Assembly (NCBI RefSeq): GCF_029867415.1
Contig: NC_081183.1
Span: 54,262,336-54,326,335, forward strand
Direction: 5' to 3'
DNA: 64,000 nucleotides
From: Vicia villosa
Lineage: Eukaryota; Streptophyta; Magnoliopsida; Fabales; Fabaceae
Under the pieces are notes generated by a model. It saw only the letters and a program-made list of their open reading frames with translations, had not been told where the DNA came from and searched no databases. Each line of letters opens with the position of its first letter. The stretch's first letter is position 1. Of the stretch, positions 1-9,484 are shown piece by piece. The translations under genes and the position numbers were made by a program.

Positions 1-703
1 TTTAGAAACCTTGGGGAGTCCTCTAACCAGTGTCTTTGGTCTCATATCAAAATTATTTTCCATGCTCCGTATATATCCTTTTGAAAAAAGTGTCTTTTTG
101 TTGACTTTTGAAAAGGACCTATAATGTTTTGGTCCATATCTCTCAAATGAAGCATTTTTAGACTTGGTATGTGAGACACAATTTTGTAGAGAATCAAATT
201 TCCTTCAAAATGAGCTTTGGATGGAAATTTTTGGATGTTCCATGTGACAGTTATGGCTGGTCAAAGTTCAGTTGACTTTTCCTATACAAAACCCTAATTT
301 AGAAACTTTTTGATTTGTTGATTTTTGTTCTTTCCTTGATGAACCATGATCAATTCTTGATCAAATGGTGAATTATACTTCAATATGAGGATCTTGGCAA
401 AAAATCAGGAGTTTTGACTTTATTTTGACTACGGTTGACTTTCAGGTTAACTTAGTCGACTGTTGACTTTCTGAACGATTGAGTGACCAATCCTTTGAGA
501 TGAGACTTGATACTTGTCATGGAGATGATGTGAGATATATTGAACCATATGAGATGCCTTGGGGCCATTGATTCGCTGAGTTTCCTTAGAATAGGTCAAA
601 CCCTAGTTTCAGAGCCTTGTATAGGAGAGTGTGTCTTGGAGCTTTGTGCATTGATTTGAATTGGAATAGGAAAAAATGTATGGGAAAATTTTGGGGTATG
701 ACA
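1..703 (-). mobile_element. Ogre B, start of an LTR (rest outside window)
   Basis: On the minus strand the sequence starts at 703 with TGTCATACCCCAAAATTTT, the LTR tip typical of Ogre (compare TGTTATACC in Ogre A). The interior is similar to, but clearly diverged from, the Ogre A LTR near 10650 and 27255 (shared stretches such as the tctttggtctcat region). At 704 the sequence switches abruptly to Ogre A LTR sequence that is continuous at 26069 in the other A LTR, so this is an insertion into A. The flanking gatgg (704-708) is probably one target-site copy; the other copy lies left of the window. No coding sequence is visible here. Whether B is complete or a solo LTR cannot be told. Confidence 0.8.
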
Positions 704-724
704 GATGGATCTGATGGTGGGAAG
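704..724 (-). repeat. 3' LTR of Ogre A, 21-bp remnant between two insertions
   Basis: Equals the intact 5' LTR around 26069-26089. It is wedged between the Ogre B LTR tip (703) and the SIRE element (725) and includes the left ggaag target copy. Confidence 0.85.
720..724. repeat. Target-site duplication ggaag, left copy
   Basis: The pentamer ggaag directly precedes the TG end of the SIRE/Maximus element. It recurs directly after the CA end at 9480-9484. The empty site occurs once in the other Ogre A LTR (26085-26089), which confirms the duplication. Confidence 0.95.
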
Positions 725-1940
725 TGAAGGATAGAAAAACACTTAGAAAGGGGGGGTTTGAATAAGTGTAGTCTTAAAAACTTGAACGATAAAAATAAAT
801 TGCACAGTTATTTTTATCCTGGTTCGTTGTTAACTAAACTACTCCAGTCCACCCCCGCGGAGTGATTTACCTCACCTGAGGATTTAATCCACTAATCGTA
901 ACAGATTACAATGGTTTTCCACTTAGCCCACGACTAAGTCTTCTAGAGTATCCTGATCACAACCTGATCACTCTAGGAACAAATGCTTAGACACAAGCTA
1001 AGACTTTCTTAGAGTATCCTGACCACCACGTGATCACTCTAAATCCAACTGCTTAGACACAAGCTAAGACTTCCTAGAGTATTCTGATCAACACTTGATC
1101 ACTCTAGTTACTTACAAATTAATGTAATCAATTCTAAGAGTATTACAAATGCTTCTGAAAAGCTATAATCACAACAGTGATATTTCTCTTAAAGTTTAAG
1201 CTTAATCTCACCAATATATTACAACAGCAATGTAGTGAGCTTTGATGAAGATGAAGTTTCTGAGCTTTGAATTGAACAGCGTTTCAGCAAGTTAATATTC
1301 ACAGAATTTGGTTCAGCGTTGTTAACCTTGCTTCTCATCAGAACTTCACTTATATAGACGCTTGAGAAGATGACCGTTGGGTGCATTTAATGCTTTGCGT
1401 ATTCCGTACAGCATTGCATTTAATGTTTCACGCTTTTGTCAACTACCTCGAGCCTTGTTCACGCTGTGTCTACTGACGTTGCCTTTAATAGCTTCCAACG
1501 TTCCTTTTGTCAGTCAGCGTAGCCTGCCACTTGTACTTTCTTCTGATCTGATGTTTGTGAATACAACGTTTGAATATCATCAGAGCAAACAGCTTGGTGC
1601 AAAGCATCTTCTTGTCTTCTGACCTTGAAGTGCTTCTGAGCGTGATACCATCAGAACTTCAGTGCTTCTGCTTCTGATCTCAAGTTCTTCTGATGCTTCC
1701 ATAGACCCATGTTCTGATTCTGCCTTGACCATCTTCTGATGTCTTGCCAGACCATGTTCTGATGTTGCATGCTGAACCTTCTGAGACAAAGCTTCTGAGC
1801 GCTGATTTGTGCATACTCTTTATATATTTCCTGAAAGGGAAATTGCAATGTATTAGAGTACCACATTATCTCACACAAAATTCATATCCTTGTTATCATC
1901 AAAACTAAGAATATTGATCAGAACAAATCTTGTTCTAACA
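725..1940 (-). repeat. 3' LTR of the SIRE/Maximus element
   Basis: 1216 bp, on the minus strand starting TGTTAGAACAAG at 1940 and ending CTATCCTTCA at 725. It equals 8264-9479 except for about seven substitutions. It is rich in the motif TTCTGA (TCAGAA on the element strand), mostly at 1600-1800. Short open frames inside it are duplicated in the other LTR and have no protein character. Confidence 0.95.
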
Positions 1941-1955
1941 ATCTCCCCCTTTTTG
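1941..1955 (-). promoter_or_regulatory. Polypurine tract of the SIRE element
   Basis: The minus strand reads AAAAAGGGGGAGAT directly before the 3' LTR start at 1940, the expected plus-strand primer site. Three shorter copies of CAGGGGGAGA lie at 2055-2065, 2075-2085 and 2095-2105. Confidence 0.85.
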
Positions 1956-2196
1956 ATGATGACAAAAACATATATAAATGATATGAATTTGCGATCAGAA
2001 AGAGCAGACGGCTAAAGACAAATTACACAGCTATAGTATAAGCATGTGAATATGTCTCCCCCTGAGATTAACAATCTCCCCCTGAGATGAATAATCTCCC
2101 CCTGAAATAAATACTCGAAGAACTTTAATAATAAAAGACTTCCCTGATTATTTCGGTAGAGACGATCACATAAGCTTTTGTTTTCAGAGAATTCAT

Positions 2197-2520
2197 AGCT
2201 TCTGACTTCTGCTTCCATTGGACAGCTTCAGAACTTGAATTTCTTTAGATCTCTAGAACACTCACAGCTTCTGATTCCTGCTTCCATTTAGGACAGCTTT
2301 AGAACTTGAATTTCTTTGATCTTCAGAACATTCACAGCTTCTGATTCCTGCTTCCATTTAGGACAGCTTCAGAACTTGAATTTCTTTGATCTTCAGAACA
2401 TTCACAGCTTCTGATTCCTGCTTCCATTTAGGACAGCTTCAGAACTTGAGTTTTCTGGATCTTAAGAACATTCCCAGCTTCTGATTTCTGCTTCCCTCGG
2501 ATAGCTTCAGAGCTTGGAAT
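2197..2520. repeat. 70-bp tandem repeat in the SIRE 3' UTR
   Basis: About 4.6 copies of a 70-bp unit with starts near 2197, 2265, 2335, 2405 and 2475. Each holds CAGCTTCTGATTCCTGCTTC followed by acagcttcagaacttga. The central copies are nearly identical and the outer ones degenerate. Confidence 0.85.
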
Positions 2521-3179
2521 ATCTTCTTACATCACTTCATGCTAGATTGTATCAGAACATTGTTGAATGTACCAGAGCATCATCAGAGCATCTCTACATC
2601 CTGAAATGTTACAGAACAAAACTAAACGACAAAAGTCAGCATGAATGAGTCAAAACATAAAATGTGTATCAGAACACAAAATATGTATCAGAGCCATATA
2701 AGCCATATAGAATGTATCAGATCCAATAGAAAATGTATCAGAGCAAATAGACAATGATTTGGATCAAATTCTATTATCATAATTTCTGATCATTCTTCCT
2801 TCTTGCTTCTGATTCTGAAGCATCATAGCACTCAGCTTGCTTCAAGAATCCAAGAGCTTGATTCATCTTGTTGCTTCTTATGTTGATCTTGAATCTTCGA
2901 TTCCTGCAACAACACAACTTAAAAACATAGAACTTTGCAAGTTCTGTTAGTAAAGCAACTGATTAAATCAAATCATTTATCACATATTTCTCCCCCTTTT
3001 TGTCATATCATCAAAAAACAGAAAAGATTCAGATATAAACAAAAAGAAACACACGGAAGAAAAAGGATGATTTCATTGAAGTTCAAACAACAGGTACAGA
3101 AGTACACGAAGAGAAGGAAGACAAGATGCACAAAAACAGATGCAGCAAAAGCAAAAAACAAAAACAACACAGACTCAAT
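2521..3179. other. SIRE 3' UTR, no gene seen
   Basis: AT-rich stretch between the env-like ORF stop and the 70-bp repeat. It holds repeated phrases of the type tgtatcagagc / atcagaacac and a polypurine-like site at 2989-3003 (minus strand AAAAAGGGGGAGA). Short frames here are not protein-like. Confidence 0.6.
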
Positions 3180-5639
3180 CTAAGATGGCCCTAGCCTTGA
3201 TAAGATCTTAGCCAGCATCTCTTGAACCACATTGTTGTATCTATCTTGCCTCTCCATGAAAGCTCTAAACTCAGCATTGACTGAGCTTTGCTCATCCTGT
3301 TTCTTCTGAATATCTTCCAGAGTCCTTGCAAGACGGGAAGATTCATCAGAAGAAGCTTCACCGCTTCTAACCACAGGAATAGCATTTTGATTTGTAGCTT
3401 CCATAGATAGATCATTTGCAGGGATTTTCTCAACAGGAACTGATTCAGCAACATGATCTTCTACATCTGCTTCTTGCATAGAAGCATCTCCATAATCTGC
3501 AGTAGGAATTTCTGAAACTCCATTCTCAAGTGCCTGAAGAATGGCAGCAAGATTCCTGGGGGCAGAAGGACCTTCAACTTCTGGTGGGTCAACAACTTCT
3601 GGAATGACCAAGCTTGGGTCTTTCTCAGAAGGGTTTTCCCTCAGAAAGTCGAAGAGGGTCTTGAAATCCCCAAGTAGAACAGGATATTCAGGAATCCAGA
3701 TTACAATATCTCTGCAGGGATTAGCTTCCAATGCAGCAGCCAGCCTTGCTTGTTCCAATTCATCCAAAAAGGGCTTCTCCTCAACCGCAACACAATTTCT
3801 GAGAGGATGGTAGTATATACCATTAACACCCTCCAGAAGGTAACCAGGGTAACCAGGGGCAGCAGCCACTAGTCTTTTCTGTACTCCCATTGCTTCCACT
3901 TGAAAATCCTTGCGAAATCTTTTCCAGATATTTCTTGTAGAAACATCATCCAGACCATTTAGGAAGGCATTCTTCAGAAGGTCTACATTGCTAATCACCT
4001 CATATCTGAAAAGTTCCAGGTAGGTATAGAGTTCAGGTTTAGGCGGATTGAAGGTGAATTTGTAGTCAGGGTAGAGAAGACAATAGGGTTTGGATTTTCT
4101 GGTAGGTAAGAGATGGGATATAGAAGGTGGAGGTGCGGTGGATGAGGAAGAGGGAATATCTGAGAGAATGATTGATGAGGATGGAATATCAGAAAGGATA
4201 GGTTGAGAAGAGGATGGAGTGTTTGTAAAGGAAATTGGTGAGAAAGATTTATCAGAAGGAGTTGGGGGAAGAACACTTAGAGGTGTGGGGTTTAGAAAGG
4301 GAGAGGAGAAGGATGATGGCGAAGGATTTGGTAAAGTAAAGTTCACTTTTGGTTCAGATGGAGGTGATTGAAGAGATGGTTTAGGGACAGAAGGAGGTGG
4401 AGTAAAAACCTGCCTGGAAGTATGTATAGAAGAAGATGATCTGGTTCTGCAAAAAGAATCTCCGATCCTTTTCTCCCTTCGTTCCTCAGAGTCCACTTTG
4501 TCAGGATTATAGGTGACCCTCAACTTCTTGGCTTTCTTGGCTTCATCTTCTTGAGCTTTCCTTTTAAGTTTAGCCTTTAGTTCCTTCTGATCCTTCTTCA
4601 GAAGATCAGCTTTGGATGGAAGCACTCTGCCACGGATCCAAGCAGGGTCAATCTCTGATTGCTTCCTAACACAGTCTTCCAAATAAAACTTGACAACCTG
4701 ATGCAGTTCATTTTGAAATAAAGAGGCAAAACCTTCAACAGCAACTCTTCTTGACAGGATTTCAGGAAAGCTTGTGCATACAGATGGTACACTATGAATG
4801 AGTTCCAATCTGAACAAATCCACACCGTTTAAAATGGGACCTTGAACTGCTCCAAGAAAATGGGACGCATTGAGTTTTCTGATGGAATCCAGAACTTTGC
4901 TTTCAATCAGAATGTGTGAAATCATTCTTCCAAAAGGAATAGACGATCTTCGAATATGAGGGTACTTCGCCCTTTCCTCTTCTCTTGACTCAAAGATAGA
5001 AGTCTTCAGATTCTCAAACAGAATATGAGAAATGTTGATCTCAATCTTTTTGCCAATGCAGAAAAGAGTATACTTGTGATCTGGACTGATGTAAGAGGAA
5101 GAGAGCATCCTCTTTCTATGGTGAAGGGAACCCAGAATAATTTCAGCCCATACTCTATAAAACGGCCTTAAGGTGCCCGTGTTATTAGAGTCAATTCCAA
5201 CGGTTTGAGAGATTTGATGTTCAACTTTAGACCAGTCAACTGATGCATGTCGAAAACTAGACCACCATTCTTCATCATTCAGATTATACAGCTTCCTGAT
5301 GAGTTTTTCAGTGATAACCACTTCATGACCTAGCACGAATGAAATGATGGCAGTAGGAGTAACCGTTGCATGTACCCAGAAATCCTTCACAAGTTCAGGA
5401 TAAATTGGACCAACCAATCTACCAAGATATTTAGACCATCCTTGCTCAAGGATTCTTGCATCACACTTAAAGCCATTTGCTTTAAGGTTGCTGATGTCCA
5501 CAGCAGATTCACATAAGACTTCCAAATCTTCCGTGGGTATTAAGCAAGTTTTCAATGGAGCGTACTCATATTTGCGTAGAAGGATCTGTGAAGAAGTGAG
5601 TCTAACGTTTGAGTTTGATGAACAAGAGGATGAGTTCAT
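3180..5639 (-). CDS. Env-like ORF of the SIRE/Maximus element
   Basis: An intact 819-residue frame, in the position (3' of pol) where SIRE/Maximus elements carry their extra env-like ORF. It has a Ser-rich start, a folded N-terminal region of roughly 340 residues (motifs LLRKYEYAPLKTCLIP, GQV-free, and SSIPFGRMISHILIES), a Lys-rich segment near 345-375, a Pro/Ser-rich linker (~405-500), a second folded block (CLLYPDYKFTFNPPKPEL, ~510-640), an acidic stretch, and a C-terminal coiled coil (LARTLEDIQKKQDEQ). It resembles the plant-transposon-protein family found in legume elements. I see no signal peptide and no convincing membrane segment, so an envelope role is unproven. It is the longest intact frame in an element that has lost pol, which is odd. 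Confidence 0.75.
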   Translation of the reverse strand: MNSSSCSSNSNVRLTSSQILLRKYEYAPLKTCLIPTEDLEVLCESAVDISNLKANGFKCDARILEQGWSKYLGRLVGPIYPELVKDFWVHATVTPTAIISFVLGHEVVITEKLIRKLYNLNDEEWWSSFRHASVDWSKVEHQISQTVGIDSNNTGTLRPFYRVWAEIILGSLHHRKRMLSSSYISPDHKYTLFCIGKKIEINISHILFENLKTSIFESREEERAKYPHIRRSSIPFGRMISHILIESKVLDSIRKLNASHFLGAVQGPILNGVDLFRLELIHSVPSVCTSFPEILSRRVAVEGFASLFQNELHQVVKFYLEDCVRKQSEIDPAWIRGRVLPSKADLLKKDQKELKAKLKRKAQEDEAKKAKKLRVTYNPDKVDSEERREKRIGDSFCRTRSSSSIHTSRQVFTPPPSVPKPSLQSPPSEPKVNFTLPNPSPSSFSSPFLNPTPLSVLPPTPSDKSFSPISFTNTPSSSQPILSDIPSSSIILSDIPSSSSTAPPPSISHLLPTRKSKPYCLLYPDYKFTFNPPKPELYTYLELFRYEVISNVDLLKNAFLNGLDDVSTRNIWKRFRKDFQVEAMGVQKRLVAAAPGYPGYLLEGVNGIYYHPLRNCVAVEEKPFLDELEQARLAAALEANPCRDIVIWIPEYPVLLGDFKTLFDFLRENPSEKDPSLVIPEVVDPPEVEGPSAPRNLAAILQALENGVSEIPTADYGDASMQEADVEDHVAESVPVEKIPANDLSMEATNQNAIPVVRSGEASSDESSRLARTLEDIQKKQDEQSSVNAEFRAFMERQDRYNNVVQEMLAKILSRLGPS

Positions 5640-6364
5640 GATGATTATGCCTTGAGATCAAATCAAAAACTATGGTTTGTAAAAAACAGATGCACTGAAA
5701 AAGATACACAAGAGAGAGAGAAAGAGAGAAAGAAAGGAATGAAGGTGAAACGGGTTATTTAAAAGATTTGAAAAATAAATAAATCATTATGCATTTAATG
5801 AGACATGATATTAGGAGAGAGAGAGCATGGTAAATGAAATGATTTAATACAGTTACCTAGGTTGGCGTCTTTTCAACTGCACGCTTTGTACAAACCGTAC
5901 ATACACGTGTTTACCATCAGATAATAGATGACAACTGTAAAAATTTGAATAGTCTTTACGCCTTCTGATTCTGATCACTACTTCTGATTTGATCAACTTT
6001 CTCTTCTGGAATCACTTCTTCTGAAGTGTGCTACTGTAAATCTGAATGATCTTCTGATCCATTACTTCTGATATACATAGCTTTTGGAGATTTGCTTCTT
6101 GGTTCTGCAGCTTCTGATAGGACAAACTTTATCTGCAAAACTCTTAAGCTGCTTTGGTTCTTCAGAACCAAGTTTATCATCAAACCAGATATTGATTGAT
6201 TATTCTACAATCAATGTTTCAATATTGTATATTCTGTAGCTTTTAGAGCATTCAGAATAACCAAGAATGAAACACTATTGCTTTAGAAACAACCTAAACA
6301 GATGGTTCCAAAACTAATAAACTTGCTCTTCTGATCTCCTTCAAATTTTACTTCTCCAGCAGAT
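5640..6364. other. Non-coding spacer, site of the lost pol
   Basis: Lies between the gag remnant and the env-like ORF. It is AT-rich, with a GA-rich run at about 5708-5740 and several TTCTGA/TCAGAA motifs like those of the LTR. I see no protease, integrase, RT or RNase H signature. In complete relatives about 4 kb of pol would occupy this place. Confidence 0.7.
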
Positions 6365-6922
6365 TTAAGTACCAGGACTTGAAAAGCAGTCCTTCTTCCC
6401 TTCAAGTGTTGAGAACATCTTGAGTCCAGGTGACATGACTTGTTGAATGTTGTCTTCTTTGTCACCAAGAGAATCTGCAATAGAAATAGTCTTTTCCTTT
6501 GGTACCCACATTTTCTTGGGTCCTTTCTTGTTAGTTCTCCTCAAGTTCTGATTGAACTTGGGTTTAGCATTATAGGAAATAGAAGGAACAGAATGATAGT
6601 TTAAGTTCTTGGTTCCATGATATTTCTTAGGTTCTGTCACATGCTTCTTGGTGTGTGTTATGTGAAAGCTTTGTGCATGTGATGTGTGCTTAATATCATG
6701 GGAGTGGCCAAATTTAAATTGGATATACAGAGGCTTGTATGACATTTTCATATCATCCACAAATTCAAGCTTGTATGGGATTTCACCCTCATAACCAATG
6801 CCAACTCTTTTGTTTCCAGATACAGCATATATCATAGAAGCTAGCTGACTTCTGCCAATACTTCTAGATAAGAACTTCCTGAAACTTAAATCATATTCTT
6901 TCAGAATATGGTTCAAATTCAA
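6365..6922 (-). pseudogene. Broken tail of Gag, pol deleted beyond it
   Basis: This frame overlaps the end of gag by 32 bp and carries the usual continuation of SIRE Gag: the block FLSRSIGRSQLASMIYAVSG, a Lys/His-rich stretch, and KKMWVPKEK, which in copia elements sits just before protease. It then fades out. No protease DSG/DTG motif, integrase HHCC/DDE or RT YVDD follows anywhere before 5639. It shows both a reading-frame break relative to gag and the left edge of the pol deletion. The breakpoint lies somewhere about 6300-6400. Confidence 0.8.
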
Positions 6923-8177
6923 ATTGCTTTTTCAGCTTTTTGTATTTGATACTAAGATGAGCTTTTAATTCAAGAAGCTCTGTTAAACTGGAAACTAACT
7001 CTTCTCTAGATAGTTCAGAAAATACCTCTTCAGAATCTGATTCTGATGTAGATTCTGATCCATCATCTTCTGTAGCCATCAGTGCGAAGTTGGCCTGTTC
7101 TCCTTCAGAGTCTGATCCTAATTCTGATTCAGAATCATCCCATGTTGCCATAAGACCTTTCTTCTTATGAAACTTCTTCTTGGGATTCTCCTTCTGAAGT
7201 TTCGGACACTCATTCTTGTAATGTCCAGGCTCATTGCACTCATAGCAGACAGCCTTCTTCTTGTCAGATCTTCTGTCACCAGAAGATTCTCCACGTTCAA
7301 ATTTCTTTGAACTTCTGAAACCTTTGAACTTCCTTTGCTTGCTCTTCCAGAGTTGGTTTACCCTTCTGGAGATCATGGACAGTTCATCTTCTTCTTCAGA
7401 TTCTGATTCTTCAGGGTCTTCTTCTCTAGCCTGAAAAGCGTTAGTGAATTTTTTAATATTAGATTTTAAAGCAATAGACTTACCTTTCTTCTGAGGTTCA
7501 TTTGCGTCAAGTTCAATCTCATGACTCCTCAGGGCACTGATCAGCTCTTCCAAAGAAACTTCATTCAGATTCTTCGCAATCTTGAATGCAGTCACCATTG
7601 GGCCCCATCTTCTGGGCAAACTTCTGATGATCTTCTTTACATGATCAGCCTTGGTGTAGCCTTTGTCCAGCACTCTTAATCCAGCAGTCAGAGTTTGAAA
7701 TCTTGAAAACATCTTCTCAATGTCTTCATCATCCTCCATCTTGAAGGCTTCATACTTCTGGATTAGTGCAAGAGCTTTGGTCTCCTTGACTTGAGCATTT
7801 CCTTCATGAGTCATTTTCAAGGACTCATATATGTCATGGGTCGTTTCCCTGTTAGATATCTTCTCATACTCAGCATGAGAGATAGCATTCAGCCAAACAG
7901 TCCTGCATTTGTGATGATTCTTGAAATCTTTCTTTTGATCATCATTCATTTCGCTTCTCGTGAGCCTTACACGAGTAGCTTTAATAGGATGTTTGTAACC
8001 CAACAGAAGATCCCATAGATCAGCATCCAGACCAAGAAAGTAACTTTCTAATTTATCTTTCCAATATTCAAAGTTTTCACCATCGAATATTGGTGGTCTA
8101 GTGTAACCATTGTTACCATTACCATTGTAGTATTGCTCGGCTGAGCCAGATGTAGATGTTTGAGTTTCACCAGCCAT
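6891..8177 (-). CDS. gag: SIRE/Maximus Gag polyprotein (5' part)
   Basis: A 428-residue Gag of a Ty1/copia element, the capsid/nucleocapsid protein that packages element RNA in the cytoplasm. The start MAGETQTS lies 86 bp inside the PBS and is the first good ATG. Residues ~30-60 (DGENFEYWKDKLESYF) and the following helical region are the copia Gag core. A basic stretch leads to a zinc knuckle CYECNEPGHYKNEC (CX2CX4HX4C) near residue 310, and the tail is very acidic (SESELGSDSEGE). The frame ends after FEFEPYSERI, where the related frame of the Gag tail continues at 6922, so a frameshift or small deletion has split the gene. Family Gag-Pol polyproteins normally continue into protease, which is missing here. 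Confidence 0.9.
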   Translation of the reverse strand: MAGETQTSTSGSAEQYYNGNGNNGYTRPPIFDGENFEYWKDKLESYFLGLDADLWDLLLGYKHPIKATRVRLTRSEMNDDQKKDFKNHHKCRTVWLNAISHAEYEKISNRETTHDIYESLKMTHEGNAQVKETKALALIQKYEAFKMEDDEDIEKMFSRFQTLTAGLRVLDKGYTKADHVKKIIRSLPRRWGPMVTAFKIAKNLNEVSLEELISALRSHEIELDANEPQKKGKSIALKSNIKKFTNAFQAREEDPEESESEEEDELSMISRRVNQLWKSKQRKFKGFRSSKKFERGESSGDRRSDKKKAVCYECNEPGHYKNECPKLQKENPKKKFHKKKGLMATWDDSESELGSDSEGEQANFALMATEDDGSESTSESDSEEVFSELSREELVSSLTELLELKAHLSIKYKKLKKQFEFEPYSERI

Positions 8178-8249
8178 CTTTTACTGAAGCGTTTTTCTCT
8201 TCCTGAATCTTTTCTAAACACGGTTAAGTGCTTGCACCTTAGAACCGGC

Positions 8250-8261
8250 GCTCTGATGCCA
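8250..8261 (-). promoter_or_regulatory. Primer binding site (initiator tRNA-Met type)
   Basis: Two bases inside the 5' LTR the minus strand reads TGGCATCAGAGC, one mismatch from the TGGTATCAGAGC used by Ty1/copia elements to prime minus-strand DNA from initiator tRNA-Met. Its position next to the LTR sets element orientation. Confidence 0.8.
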
Positions 8262-8263
8262 AT

Positions 8264-9479
8264 TGAAGGATAGAAAAACACTTAGAAAGGGGGGGTTTGA
8301 ATAAGTGTAGTCTTAAAAACTTGAACGATAAAAATAAATTGCACAGTTATTTTTATCCTGGTTCGTTGTTAACTAAACTACTCCAGTCCACCCCCGCGGA
8401 GTGATTTACCTCACCTGAGGATTTAATCCACTAATCGTAACAGATTACAATGGTTTTCCACTTAGCCCACGACTAAGTCTTCTAGAGTATCCTGATCACA
8501 ACCTGATCACTCTAGGAACAAATGCTTAGACACAAGCTAAGACTTTCTTAGAGTATCCTGACCACCACGTGATCACTCTAAATACAACTTCTTAGACACA
8601 AGCTAAGACTTCCTAGAGTATTCTGATCAACACTTGATCACTCTAGTTACTTACAAATTAATGTAATCAATTCTAAGAGTGTTACAAATGCTTCTGAAAA
8701 GCTATAATCACAACAGTGATATTTCTCTTAAAGTTTAAGCTTAATCTCACTAATATATTACAACAGCAATGTAGTGAGCTTTGATGAAGATGAAGTTTCT
8801 GAGCTTTGAATTGATCAGCATTTCAGCAAGTTAATATTCACAGAATTTGGTTCAGCGTTGTTAACCTTGCTTCTCATCAGAACTTCACTTATATAGACGC
8901 TTGAGAAGATGACCGTTGGGTGCATTTAATGCTTTGCGTATTCCGTACAGCATTGCATTTAATGTTTCACGCTTTTGTCAACTACCTCGAGCCTTGTTCA
9001 CGCTGTGTCTACTGACGTTGCCTTTAATAGCTTCCAACGTTCCTTTTGTCAGTCAGCGTAGCCTGCCACTTGTACTTTCTTCTGATCTGATGTTTGTGAA
9101 TACAACGTTTGAATATCATCAGAGCAAACAGCTTGGTGCAAAGCATCTTCTTGTCTTCTGACCTTGAAGTGCTTCTGAGCGTGATACCATCAGAACTTCA
9201 GTGCTTCTGCTTCTGATCTCAAGTTCTTCTGATGCTTCCATAGACCCATGTTCTGATTCTGCCTTGACCATCTTCTGATGTCTTGCCAGACCATGTTCTG
9301 ATGTTGCATGTTGAACCTTCTGAGACAAAGCTTCTGAGCGCTGATTTGTGCATACTCTTTATATATTTCCTGAAAGGGAAATTGCAATGTATTAGAGTAC
9401 CACATTATCTCACACAAAATTCATATCCTTGTTATCATCAAAACTAAGAATATTGATCAGAACAAATCTTGTTCTAACA
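8264..9479 (-). repeat. 5' LTR of the SIRE/Maximus element
   Basis: 1216 bp, the transcriptional 5' LTR because the PBS and gag follow it on the minus strand. It carries a TATA-type motif at 8888-8895, about 585 bp from the LTR start. Confidence 0.95.
8888..8895 (-). promoter_or_regulatory. TATA-type motif in the SIRE 5' LTR
   Basis: The minus strand reads TATATAAG within the 5' LTR, upstream of the PBS and gag, at a sensible place for the U3 promoter. The same motif is in the 3' LTR. Assigned by sequence only. Confidence 0.5.
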
Positions 9480-9484
9480 GGAAG
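9480..9484. repeat. Target-site duplication ggaag, right copy
   Basis: Matches 720-724. Ogre A LTR sequence resumes here and continues to 12614. Confidence 0.95.

Larger units (their letters stand above)
725..9479 (-). mobile_element. SIRE/Maximus-type Ty1/copia element lacking pol
   Basis: A complete insertion of 8755 bp bounded by TG...CA and by a perfect 5-bp target duplication ggaag (720-724 and 9480-9484). The uninterrupted target is seen at 26085-26089 in the other Ogre A LTR. Two 1216-bp LTRs differ by only about seven substitutions by eye, so the insertion is recent. In element order: 5' LTR, initiator-Met-type PBS, gag with a CCHC knuckle, a broken gag tail, a long env-like ORF, a 70-bp tandem repeat, a polypurine tract, 3' LTR. 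Protease, integrase, RT and RNase H are absent, so it is non-autonomous and would depend on a related complete element. Confidence 0.93.

Noticed and set aside
1377..1878. Short open frames duplicated at 8916-9417
   Set aside because: They lie in the two LTRs of the SIRE element and are repeated only because the LTRs are.
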